A program made the position numbers and the translations under genes. A stretch of DNA of 64,000 nucleotides, from positions 372,001 through 436,000 of the forward strand of contig NZ_FONV01000010.1 in assembly GCF_900113015.1 (NCBI RefSeq), in the 5' to 3' direction. Positions 42,366 through 49,683 of the stretch are shown here, piece after piece. Position 1 is the stretch's first letter. Every line of letters begins with the position of its first letter. The notes beneath the pieces were generated by a model. That model saw nothing but the letters and a program-made list of their open reading frames with translations, did not search any database and was not told where the DNA came from. Source of the DNA: Actinoplanes philippinensis (GTDB lineage Bacteria > Actinomycetota > Actinomycetes > Mycobacteriales > Micromonosporaceae).

Positions 42366-42590
42366 GTGGAGGTCAAGATCGGCGTGCAGCAGTCGCCGCG
42401 CGAGCTTGTGCTGGAGAGCGCTCAGACCCCGGCGGAGGTCGAGCAGGCCGTGACGGATGCTCTGGCCAAGGACGGCGTCCTGACGCTTACTGACGAGAAG
42501 GGCCGCAAGGTGATCATCCCGGTCGCCAAGGTGGCGTATGTGGAGATCGCCGAGGCGTCGCACCGCCCCTTCGGCTTCACGACCCGCTGA
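42366..42590 (+). CDS. DUF3107 protein
   Basis: A 74-residue protein. The sequence EVKIGVQQSPRELVLES, VTDALAKDGVLTLTDEKGRK and the ending RPFGFTTR are typical of the actinobacterial DUF3107 family, small single-domain proteins of unknown function that commonly neighbour this kind of TetR gene and an RNA helicase. The start is GTG 42366 with GGAGG at 42354-42358. A clear terminator follows. Confidence 0.9.
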   Translation: MEVKIGVQQSPRELVLESAQTPAEVEQAVTDALAKDGVLTLTDEKGRKVIIPVAKVAYVEIAEASHRPFGFTTR

Positions 42591-42602
42591 ATTCCGGCGT
42601 GC

Positions 42603-42638
42603 ACGGGAGGGCGCCCTGGTCTCAGGGCTCCCTCCCGT
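42603..42638 (+). terminator. Terminator hairpin after DUF3107
   Basis: ACGGGAGGG (42603-42611) pairs with CCCTCCCGT (42630-42638), with an inner GCCCT/AGGGC stem and one bulged base on each side. It lies 13 nt after the stop. Confidence 0.8.
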
Positions 42639-42672
42639 AACTCTCTCCCGGTGCGTCTGCTACCAGGTCGGG

Positions 42673-42814
42673 TAGAGTGGCCTGCGTAGCCGTCGATCTG
42701 TCGAGTCGGCGGCCCGCGTGTGGCCCGCTTCCGAGCGTGCGGCCCGCGCCTATACGAGACCGCGCCCAAAGACTCATCCACGGGCGCACCACGAGAGGGC
42801 ACCCGTAAAACTTC
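42673..42814 (+). promoter_or_regulatory. Promoter -10 and long leader of the DEAD-box helicase
   Basis: TAGAGT (42673-42678) in GGTAGAGTGGC is a plausible -10 and would give a leader of about 130 nt. The leader holds GGCCCGC three times (near 42710, 42722 and 42740) with GCGGGCC-type pairing partners, so it can fold. Long structured leaders are known on cold-shock-type helicase mRNAs; autoregulation here is inference. Confidence 0.45.
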
Positions 42815-44626
42815 ATGACCGACAACGAGCAAGCTCTAGTCCCCGTCACCACCCGCGCACCGGTCCGCCCGGACAGCCCCACCTTCGCTGAGCTGGGCGT
42901 TCGCGCCGAGACCGTCGAGGCCCTGGCCAAGGCCGGCATCACTCACGCCTTCGCGATCCAGGAGTACGCGCTGCCCATCGCGCTGCGCGGCACCGACCTG
43001 ATCGGCCAGGCCCCCACCGGCACCGGCAAGACCCTCGGCTTCGGCCTTCCGATGCTGGAACGTGTCCTCGCCCCGTCCGAGGGCGCCGACGGCCAGCCCC
43101 AGGCGCTGATCGTCGTCCCCACCCGCGAGCTGGGCTCGCAGGTGGCCCGTGACCTTGCCGCCGCGGGCAGCACCCGGGGTGTCCGGGTCCTGCCGATCTA
43201 CGGCGGTGTGGCATACGAGCCGCAGGTCGAGGCCCTCAAGAAGGGCGTCGAGATCCTGGTCGGCACCCCCGGCCGGCTGCTCGACCTCTGCAAGCAGAAA
43301 CAGCTCAAGCTGAGCTCGATCCGGGCTCTGGTGCTCGACGAGGCCGACCGGATGCTCGACCTGGGCTTCCTGGAGGACGTCGAGAAGATCCTGGCGATGA
43401 TCCCGGAGCAGCGTCAGACGATGCTGTTCTCGGCCACCATGCCGGACCCGATCGTGGCCCTGTCCCGCCGGTTCCTGCGCAACCCGGTGACCATCCACGC
43501 CGGGCACACCACCGAGAGCGGCCCGTCCCCGCTGACCAAGCAGGTCGTCTACCGCACCCACCCGATGAACAAGGTGGAGATGGTGGCCCGGATCCTGCAG
43601 GCCAAGGACCGCGGGCTCACGATGATCTTCACCCGTACCAAGCGGGCCGCCGACCGGGTCGCCGAGGACCTCGACTTCCGTGGCTTCGCGGTCGCGGCCG
43701 TGCACGGCGACCTGGGCCAGGGTGCCCGGGAGCGCGCGCTGCGGGCGTTCCGCAGCGGCAAGATCGACGTGCTGGTGGCGACCGACGTGGCCGCCCGCGG
43801 CCTGGACGTCTCGGGCGTCACCCACGTGATCAACTACGACTGCCCGGAAGACCCGGAGACCTACACCCACCGCATCGGCCGCACCGGCCGGGCGGGCGCC
43901 ACCGGTGTCGCGGTCACCTTCGTCGACTGGGAGGACATGCCGCGCTGGGTGCTGATCGACAAGTCGCTCGGCCTCACCATGCCGGAGCCGCCGGAGACGT
44001 ACCACACCTCCCCCGCGCTCTACGACGACCTGGAGATTCCGACCGACGTCTCGGGCACCCTGCCGACCGCCTCGCGCAGCCGGGCCGGGCTCTCCGCCGA
44101 GGTCGAGGAGGACCTGGGTGGCGGTGGCCGCCGTGGCCGGGGCCGCGGCGACCGTGACCGCGACCGTGGCGGCCGGGGCCGGTCCCGCGGCGGGAGTTCC
44201 GGGCCGTCGTCCGACTCCGCGTCGTCCGACTCGGGCTCGTCCGGCGAGGCCACCGAGCGGCCCGCCAGGCAGCGTCGCCGTCGCCGGGTCGTCGGGGACG
44301 ACGCCGCCGGCGCGGTCGAGGCTCCTGTGACGTCGCCGTCCACCGACGCGCCGTCCTCGGACGTGTCCTCCACGGATGCCCCTGCGGAAGCCGCGCCTCG
44401 CACCCGGACCCGGCGCCGCCGGACTCCCGCGACCTCGGTGACCTTCTCCGACGGCGCCGCGGAGGCCCCGGAGGCTCCCACGGCGCCCGTCCAGGCCGTC
44501 GAGCCCGTCGCGGCCGCTGACGACTCGGCGGCTCCGCGCCGCCGCCGTCGCCGCACCACCCGCTCGGCCGAGGCCGACCTGTCGGGTGGCTCCGAGGCCG
44601 GCGTGGGCACCACCGCCGACGTCTGA
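42815..44626 (+). CDS. DEAD-box RNA helicase, RhlE/CsdA-like
   Basis: A 603-residue helicase. The Q-motif region THAFAIQEYALPIAL, Walker A APTGTGKT, PTRELGSQVA, the DEAD box in LVLDEADRMLDLGF, SAT in LFSATMP, and the last motif HRIGRTGRAG are intact over about residues 22-390. After residue 430 comes an RGG-rich basic stretch (GGGGRRGRGRGDRDRDRGGR) and then an acidic, Ser/Ala/Pro-rich tail ending in arginine clusters, expected to bind RNA without sequence preference. It unwinds short RNA duplexes in ribosome assembly or decay. Start at ATG 42815; the ribosome site is weak. A terminator follows. Confidence 0.93.
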   Translation: MTDNEQALVPVTTRAPVRPDSPTFAELGVRAETVEALAKAGITHAFAIQEYALPIALRGTDLIGQAPTGTGKTLGFGLPMLERVLAPSEGADGQPQALIVVPTRELGSQVARDLAAAGSTRGVRVLPIYGGVAYEPQVEALKKGVEILVGTPGRLLDLCKQKQLKLSSIRALVLDEADRMLDLGFLEDVEKILAMIPEQRQTMLFSATMPDPIVALSRRFLRNPVTIHAGHTTESGPSPLTKQVVYRTHPMNKVEMVARILQAKDRGLTMIFTRTKRAADRVAEDLDFRGFAVAAVHGDLGQGARERALRAFRSGKIDVLVATDVAARGLDVSGVTHVINYDCPEDPETYTHRIGRTGRAGATGVAVTFVDWEDMPRWVLIDKSLGLTMPEPPETYHTSPALYDDLEIPTDVSGTLPTASRSRAGLSAEVEEDLGGGGRRGRGRGDRDRDRGGRGRSRGGSSGPSSDSASSDSGSSGEATERPARQRRRRRVVGDDAAGAVEAPVTSPSTDAPSSDVSSTDAPAEAAPRTRTRRRRTPATSVTFSDGAAEAPEAPTAPVQAVEPVAAADDSAAPRRRRRRTTRSAEADLSGGSEAGVGTTADV

Positions 44627-44638
44627 TCCGCTACACCC

Positions 44639-44664
44639 CGTGGGACCGGTTCGCCGGTCCCACG
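44639..44664 (+). terminator. Terminator with TTCG tetraloop after the helicase
   Basis: CGTGGGACCGG and CCGGTCCCACG form an 11-bp perfect stem around TTCG, 12 nt after the helicase stop, followed by TTCGTTGT. Confidence 0.88.
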
Positions 44665-44702
44665 TTCGTTGTCAGGTCCAGTTCTGCCCGAGTTTGGGAG
44701 CC

Positions 44703-45839
44703 ATGCCAGAACCGCTCGAATCAGTCCTCGCCGAGGTGCGGGAGCTTCTGCTCGCGCCGGGCCTCACCCGGGCCGTGGCGGCCGGCCGGCGTCGCGGGCA
44801 CACGCCCACGGTTACACGGGCCCAGCTACGGCCGGTGACGTTGAAGCAGGGGCGGAAACTGCAGATCGTCACCGACGACGGTTCCCGGCCGTACACGCGG
44901 AACGTCGACGGCGCCGAGGCGGCCGCGGCGGTCGACGCTCTGCTGGCCGAGCCGTTCGGCAACTGGCACGTGGAGACCGACGCGGCGACCGTGCAGGTCC
45001 GGGTGACGAAGAAGGGCGACGCGCAGGTGCACCGGGCGGCCGCGGTCGCCGCGCCGAGCACGCCGGCGGCGCACGACCGGGCCAAGCAGTGGCTGCTCGA
45101 CCCGGGCGACCCGCTGTTCTCCGTGGTCGGCGGCACGGCGGCGAAACGCCGCCAGATCGACGCCTTCCTCCGGGCGCTCGCCGCGACCCTTCCCGACGAG
45201 CTTCCGACGCCGCTGCGCGTCGTCGACCTGGGCTGCGGCAATGCCTACCTCACCTTCGCCGCCTATCGATATCTGGCCGGACGGGGCGTGCCGGTCCAGG
45301 TCGTCGGGGTCGATGTCCGCGAGGATCAGCGGGTACGCAACAACGCCGTCGCCGCCGAACTGGGCTGCTCCGGCGACGTGACGTTCGTGGCCGGCACGAT
45401 CGAGCGGGCCGAACTGGAGTCCCCTCCGGACCTGGTGCTCGCCCTGCACGCCTGTGACACCGCGACCGATCAGGCGCTGGCCCGGGCGGTCGGCTGGGAG
45501 GCGCGCTGGGTGCTGGCCGCCCCGTGCTGCCACCACGACATCGCGGCGCAGCTCAAGAGCCAGTCGACGCCGGCGCCGTACGGGGAGATGACCCGGCACG
45601 CCATCCTGCGGGAGCGTTTCGCCGACGTGCTGACCGACTCGCTGCGGGCCGCGCTGCTGCGGCTGCACGGGTACCGGGTGGAGGTCGTCGAGTTCATCGA
45701 CTCGGCCCACACCCCGCGCAACCTGATGCTGCGGGCCCGCCGGACCGGGGCCGCCCCCACCGCGGACCAGCAGGCCGAATACGACTCGCTGACCGGACAA
45801 TGGGGGGTCACCCCGGCACTCGCCGGGATGCTCAGCTGA
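44703..45839 (+). CDS. SAM-dependent methyltransferase
   Basis: A 378-residue protein. The N-terminal ~150 residues form a domain with QLRPVTLKQGRKLQIVTDDG. The C-terminal Rossmann domain has the SAM loop VVDLGCGNAYLTFAAYRYL, the acidic VVGVDVREDQRVRNN and the catalytic-side LALHACDTATDQAL, then APCCHHD. The HACD and PCCHH motifs match the methyltransferase group related to GSTCD/METTL25, which has a conserved CCHH. The target is probably RNA or protein. Start at ATG 44703. It overlaps the 3' end of the convergent membrane protein by 8 bp. Confidence 0.85.
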   Translation: MPEPLESVLAEVRELLLAPGLTRAVAAGRRRGHTPTVTRAQLRPVTLKQGRKLQIVTDDGSRPYTRNVDGAEAAAAVDALLAEPFGNWHVETDAATVQVRVTKKGDAQVHRAAAVAAPSTPAAHDRAKQWLLDPGDPLFSVVGGTAAKRRQIDAFLRALAATLPDELPTPLRVVDLGCGNAYLTFAAYRYLAGRGVPVQVVGVDVREDQRVRNNAVAAELGCSGDVTFVAGTIERAELESPPDLVLALHACDTATDQALARAVGWEARWVLAAPCCHHDIAAQLKSQSTPAPYGEMTRHAILRERFADVLTDSLRAALLRLHGYRVEVVEFIDSAHTPRNLMLRARRTGAAPTADQQAEYDSLTGQWGVTPALAGMLS

Positions 45840-46809
45840 CGACGACGGTCCAGGTCGCTGTGGACACCTTCCCGGCGACCTGGAAGTCGAGGAACATCCG
45901 GTAGGTGCCCGGGCTCGGGGCGGCCAGCCAGAACTTGATCCGCCCGTCGATCAGCTGCGTCTCCGGGTGCACGTGAACGTAGGCGAGATCACCCTGCCGG
46001 AGCATGACCAGGTGGCCGTAGGCGCCCAGATACGGCTCCACGGTCACCGGCTTGCCGGACGCGTCGGTGACGGACATCAGCAGCGGCTGGGTGGACTCGG
46101 TCACCGGGGTTCCCTCATACCCCACCTGCAGTCCGTCGGCGAAGGCGACCCGGACCGGATCGGGCACGCTGATCGGCGAGTAGTCGCCCGCGACCGTCAG
46201 GTCGCTGCCCAGCGTCGTGGCCACCTGCGTACCGCCGACCTGCGCGGTGAAATCGGCGAACATCCGATACACGCCCGGCTCGGCGAGGGTCAGGTCGACA
46301 CTCCACGTGCCGTCCGGCGCCATCACCGGATGCAGATGCTGGAAACCGGTGAGGTCACGGCGAGCGACGATCAGGTGGAGCGGCTTGTCGTGGACGACCG
46401 CGAACGTGGTCACCGGCACGCCACCCGGCCCGTTGATCGTGAACTCGAGTCTCTGCGCCTGGCCCGGTTTGAACCCGGTGACGAACGGCGTCAGGGTGAG
46501 ACCGCTGCCACTGAGCGACAGGCCGCTGACCGGGGCGCCACCACCACTCGCCGTGATCGGCCCGGTGTTGCCGTGCACGTGCGGCAGGCTCTCGTCGAAC
46601 GGGCTCGCCGACGGGCTCGCCGGGGTGGTCGCGGCCGCCGGAGTGCCGGTCCCGCCGGCGCCGCCGTTGAGCCGGCCGAGGCCGTAACCGGCGAACAGCA
46701 CGACGATCAGCAGCGCCCCGATCGCGGCGAACCGGAAACCCGAGCCCTCCTCCGGCGCCTCCCGCTTCGACAGGCCGAACGCCGGCTCACTCTCCTGCTC
46801 GTCAGGCAT
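45832..46809 (-). CDS. Membrane-anchored protein with duplicated copper-associated beta domains
   Basis: A 325-residue protein: an acidic cytoplasmic N-terminus, one membrane helix (about 27-47), a Thr/Pro linker, then two related outer beta domains. The first has QHLHPVMAPDGTWSVDLTLA then EPGVYRMFADF, and the second has YVHVHPETQLIDGRIKFWLA then SPGTYRMFLDF. Each domain includes a His pair that could bind metal. It overlaps the upstream copper-chaperone gene by 8 bp, so a copper-binding or copper-sensing surface role is likely. Confidence 0.72.
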   Translation of the reverse strand: MPDEQESEPAFGLSKREAPEEGSGFRFAAIGALLIVVLFAGYGLGRLNGGAGGTGTPAAATTPASPSASPFDESLPHVHGNTGPITASGGGAPVSGLSLSGSGLTLTPFVTGFKPGQAQRLEFTINGPGGVPVTTFAVVHDKPLHLIVARRDLTGFQHLHPVMAPDGTWSVDLTLAEPGVYRMFADFTAQVGGTQVATTLGSDLTVAGDYSPISVPDPVRVAFADGLQVGYEGTPVTESTQPLLMSVTDASGKPVTVEPYLGAYGHLVMLRQGDLAYVHVHPETQLIDGRIKFWLAAPSPGTYRMFLDFQVAGKVSTATWTVVVS

Positions 46810-47014
46810 CCGCGAGCTCGTAGCCGGCCTCGTCGACCGCCGCGCGCACCGCCTCGTCATCGAGGGCCTGGTCGCTGGCCACCGTCACACCGCCGGAGGC
46901 GAGATCGACCTCGACGGCGGTGACGCCGGGCAGCGCCGACAGCTCCTGGGTGACCGACTGGACGCAGTGCGAGCAGGTCATGCCCTTCACGGTAAATGTG
47001 CTGGTCACGGCCAC
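46802..47014 (-). CDS. CopZ-like copper chaperone (heavy-metal-associated domain)
   Basis: A 70-residue single HMA domain with GMTCSHC (Cys14 and Cys17) in the usual loop after the first strand, and VTAVEVDLASGGVTVAS in the middle. It binds Cu(I) and passes it to a P-type ATPase or regulator. No copper ATPase is in the window. The start is GTG 47014 with an AAGGGG-type site. It is the first gene of a two-gene operon. Confidence 0.92.
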   Translation of the reverse strand: MAVTSTFTVKGMTCSHCVQSVTQELSALPGVTAVEVDLASGGVTVASDQALDDEAVRAAVDEAGYELADA

Positions 47015-47077
47015 GACAGTTCCCCTTCAGCCGGTCTGACTTGTGCACGAGCCTACCGGGATGTCATACCCCGCGGT

Positions 47078-47083
47078 TACCGT
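47078..47083 (+). promoter_or_regulatory. Probable leaderless -10 box
   Basis: TACCGT lies 6 nt before GTG 47090, with no ribosome site between. Confidence 0.4.
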
Positions 47084-47089
47084 GCGGTC

Positions 47090-47851
47090 GTGAGCCGATA
47101 TGAGATCCATCTGACGGTCTCCGCCGATGCCACCGACGACCGATTGCGATCGTGGGCGGAGTCACACGGTGTCAAATACACCCGCATCGTGCTGGACCTC
47201 GACGATCAGCCACCCGGTCCCCTTCCGTCCGGCACCGCCCGGCCACCCTCTTCCGCGCCCGCCTCTTCCTCCCCCGGTTCTTCCGCGCTCGCCTCGTCCA
47301 CGCTCGGTTCTTCCGCGCCCAGTTCCTCCTTGCCTCCCGCTGGTCCGCCTTTCGCCGCCTCCTTGTCGGGGGACGGCGGTCCGGTGCCCGGTGTCAATCA
47401 GCCGATGCTCAGCTGGCTTTCCGAGGGGACGCCCGCCTCCGCCGAGGCGGACGCGCGGCGGGCCGCCGCCACGCTGCTCGCGGACGGCTTCCCGGTCACC
47501 CGGCTCAAGGTGGAGGCCGCCGCGGCCGAGGCCGCCACTCTGCCCGGGCTCTACTTCGAGCATCACGTCAAGCTGCTGCTGCCCGCCGGGACAGACCTCC
47601 AAGGGGTACGCGACGTGGCCGCCCACCACAACGCCCGCCTGTCCCGCAACGCCCGGCGGGTGCGGGCCGACGGGGTGCGGGAACGGTTCGTGACCCAGCG
47701 CTGTCACCGGGTCGGCCTGTCCGCCGCCCAGTCGAGCCTCGCCGCACTGGTCGACGCGCTCACCGGCGCCGGCTGGGAGATCGCCGAGGTCGAAAAGGAG
47801 TGGGTGCTCGTCGACGACAACCCCGGACTGGACGCCGGCTGGCTCGCATGA
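47090..47851 (+). CDS. Unknown protein coupled to an AbiEii-like nucleotidyltransferase
   Basis: A 253-residue protein in two parts split by a low-complexity Ser/Ala/Pro insert (about 45-95). The N-terminal part begins SRYEIHLTVSADATDDRL; the C-terminal part has GLYFEHHVKLLLPAG, then ARLSRNARRVRADGVRERFV and EKEWVLVDDNPGLDAGWL. IHLTV followed later by EHHVKLL is loosely like a 2H phosphoesterase pattern, but the second HxT is missing, so this is weak. GTG 47090 is preferred (TANNNT box 6 nt before). Its stop overlaps the next ATG by 4 nt. Confidence 0.6.
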   Translation: MSRYEIHLTVSADATDDRLRSWAESHGVKYTRIVLDLDDQPPGPLPSGTARPPSSAPASSSPGSSALASSTLGSSAPSSSLPPAGPPFAASLSGDGGPVPGVNQPMLSWLSEGTPASAEADARRAAATLLADGFPVTRLKVEAAAAEAATLPGLYFEHHVKLLLPAGTDLQGVRDVAAHHNARLSRNARRVRADGVRERFVTQRCHRVGLSAAQSSLAALVDALTGAGWEIAEVEKEWVLVDDNPGLDAGWLA

Positions 47852-49014
47852 CCGCGCACCGGGCCGCTCTCGACCACGTGCTCACGCTGATCGCCGAGTC
47901 GCCGTGGGCGGAGCAACTGGTGCTGCGCGGCAGCATGACCATGCCGGCCTGGGTCGGTGACGCGGCGCGACCACCCGGCGACCTCGACTGGCTGGTCCGC
48001 AAGCCGGAGGTGACCCTGCTCGACGACCTCGATCCGTACCCGTTCGTGGACCGTCTCGCCTCGGTCCAGCAATGGCCGGAGGCCGCGCACGGCGCCATCC
48101 GCAACGAGATCTGGGAGTTCGAGGAGTTCGACACCGGCGGCCGGCGCGCCAGCCTGCCGCCGGAGGGCCTGCACTGGATTCCGGGCTCCGGCTTCGACAG
48201 CTTCGACGAGGAGCTGTGGGACCAGGAGTTCACCGGGTTGATCCGGAAGAACGCGCACACCCCGGAGGGGATCGAGTTCGGCGACGAGATCGATTTCACC
48301 CGCGACTGGGACTACGCCGAGTACGAGCCGGGCGGCGAGAACGGCCGCGTCCGGCTCCGGCTGCCCTGGCGAGCCCCGGACGGGACGGGCGGTGAGGTGC
48401 AGGTCGACCTGGCTTTCGGCGAGGCCCTGCCGGAGGCCCCGGTCTGCACGGCGGTGCCCCGCTCCGGCGGCCGGCCCCCGCTGGGTCTGTGGACGGCCGG
48501 TCGCGAGCTCTCTCTGGCGTGGAAACTGCACTGGCTCGCGGCCGACCAGCAGACCAACGGTGTCTCCGCGTGGAAGGACCTCTACGACGCCGTGCTCCTG
48601 ACCGAACTCCACGACATCCACCTCTCCCCTCGTCTCCGCCGTGTCGCGCTGGGCCTCGACCCGGCCGGCCCCCAGTTGTCGCCATCTCCGGAGGCCCTGG
48701 TGCCGGCGTCGCTGGAGCACCTGCTCACCCCGGACGAGATCCGCCGCTGGACGATCTCCCCAATCCCCCTCCGCGACGGTCTGTCCGGCTCCGACGGCCC
48801 ACCCCTCTCCAGGGACCCGTCAGGGACCGCCATCGAAGGGGACCCGTCACGGACCACCGCCGAAAGAGACCCGTCACGGACCACCGCCGAAAGGGACGAG
48901 TCACGGACCGCTGTCGAAAAGAACCCGTCGCGGATCTCCGTCGAGGGCCCGGCGATGGGCGACCCAGCCGCCTGGCTGTCCCGTCTGGCGGAAGCCGTGT
49001 CCCACCTGTTGTGA
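47848..49014 (+). CDS. AbiEii-like nucleotidyltransferase family protein
   Basis: A 388-residue protein. The nucleotidyltransferase head has LVLRGSMTMPAWVG, then RPPGDLDWLV, the GS...DxD pattern (about residues 27-51); a third acidic strand is GEVQVDLAFGEAL. RELSLAWKLHWLAADQ and WKDLYDAVLLTEL match AbiEii/AbiGii-type proteins. AbiEii toxins block growth by modifying tRNA; here the usual winged-helix AbiEi antitoxin is absent and the coupled upstream gene is unrelated to it. The last ~80 residues include a 9-residue tandem repeat (DPSRTTAER type) and are probably disordered. Confidence 0.78.
   Translation: MTAHRAALDHVLTLIAESPWAEQLVLRGSMTMPAWVGDAARPPGDLDWLVRKPEVTLLDDLDPYPFVDRLASVQQWPEAAHGAIRNEIWEFEEFDTGGRRASLPPEGLHWIPGSGFDSFDEELWDQEFTGLIRKNAHTPEGIEFGDEIDFTRDWDYAEYEPGGENGRVRLRLPWRAPDGTGGEVQVDLAFGEALPEAPVCTAVPRSGGRPPLGLWTAGRELSLAWKLHWLAADQQTNGVSAWKDLYDAVLLTELHDIHLSPRLRRVALGLDPAGPQLSPSPEALVPASLEHLLTPDEIRRWTISPIPLRDGLSGSDGPPLSRDPSGTAIEGDPSRTTAERDPSRTTAERDESRTAVEKNPSRISVEGPAMGDPAAWLSRLAEAVSHLL
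48814..48948. repeat. 27-bp tandem repeat, five units, in frame
   Basis: Units start at 48814, 48841, 48868, 48895 and 48922. Each codes for a block like DPSRTTAER. Units two and three are almost identical; the outer ones have diverged. Confidence 0.88.
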
Positions 49015-49125
49015 CGTCTCCGCGAGACGTTCTCGTCACGCCTGGCGCACCTCCTGTCTGATCGATCCGGTTGCTGTGACACCATGCGACCGGCCGCTAG
49101 CGGAAAGGTGACGAAGGAGGAGCTG

Positions 49126-49587
49126 ATGGAGGATCTGGCACGCGACGGGTATGTCCTGACCGCCGACCCGAAACGCGTCGACTTCGCCCGAGTCCACCGG
49201 TGGCTCGCCGAGGAGTCCTACTGGGCGGCCGGGCGCTCCTACGATCTGGTGGCCCGGTCCATCGACGGCTCCCTCCCCTATTCGGTCTTCACCACAGACG
49301 GCGCCGACCAGGTGGCCTTCGCCCGCGCGGTGACCGACGGCGCCACCTTCGCCTGGATCTGCGACGTCTTCGTCGAGGAGGCCCACCGCGGCCGTGGTCT
49401 GGGCAAGTGGATGATCGACACGATCGTCGCCGACCTCTCCGAGCGTGGGATCCTCCGCTTCCTCCTGGCCACCAGGGACGCCCACGATGTCTACCGCCGT
49501 TCCGGGTTCGAGGAACTGGCTGGCGCTCACCGCTTCATGGAGATTGACCGCCGCCCCACCAGGAATGCCATCCTCGGCAAGCCCTGA
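49126..49587 (+). CDS. GNAT-family acetyltransferase
   Basis: A 153-residue single GNAT domain. The acetyl-CoA loop is VEEAHRGRGLGKWMIDTIVA, the following strand is LRFLLATRDAHDVYRRSGF, and RVHRWLAEESYWAAGR near the N-terminus is typical of the small soluble GNATs close to YjgM/Acetyltransf_8-type proteins. The substrate is unknown. ATG 49126 is chosen because AAGGAGG sits 5 nt upstream; the frame extends to ATG 49084. Confidence 0.88.
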   Translation: MEDLARDGYVLTADPKRVDFARVHRWLAEESYWAAGRSYDLVARSIDGSLPYSVFTTDGADQVAFARAVTDGATFAWICDVFVEEAHRGRGLGKWMIDTIVADLSERGILRFLLATRDAHDVYRRSGFEELAGAHRFMEIDRRPTRNAILGKP

Positions 49588-49609
49588 CGTCTCCGGCCCG
49601 GCTCCGCCC

Positions 49610-49641
49610 TGTGGACAACTCAGCGGCCGAAGTTATCCACA
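49610..49641. promoter_or_regulatory. Inverted DnaA-box pair downstream of recQ
   Basis: TGTGGACAA (49610-49618, reading TTGTCCACA on the minus strand) and TTATCCACA (49633-49641) face each other. Together they form the inverted repeat CCTGTGGACAAC / GTTATCCACAGG with one mismatch, in the non-coding gap between the acetyltransferase and recQ. Confidence 0.6.
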
Positions 49642-49683
49642 GGGCGATGCACGCTCGGTCAGGGCAGCGGGCCGGGTCGGGAC

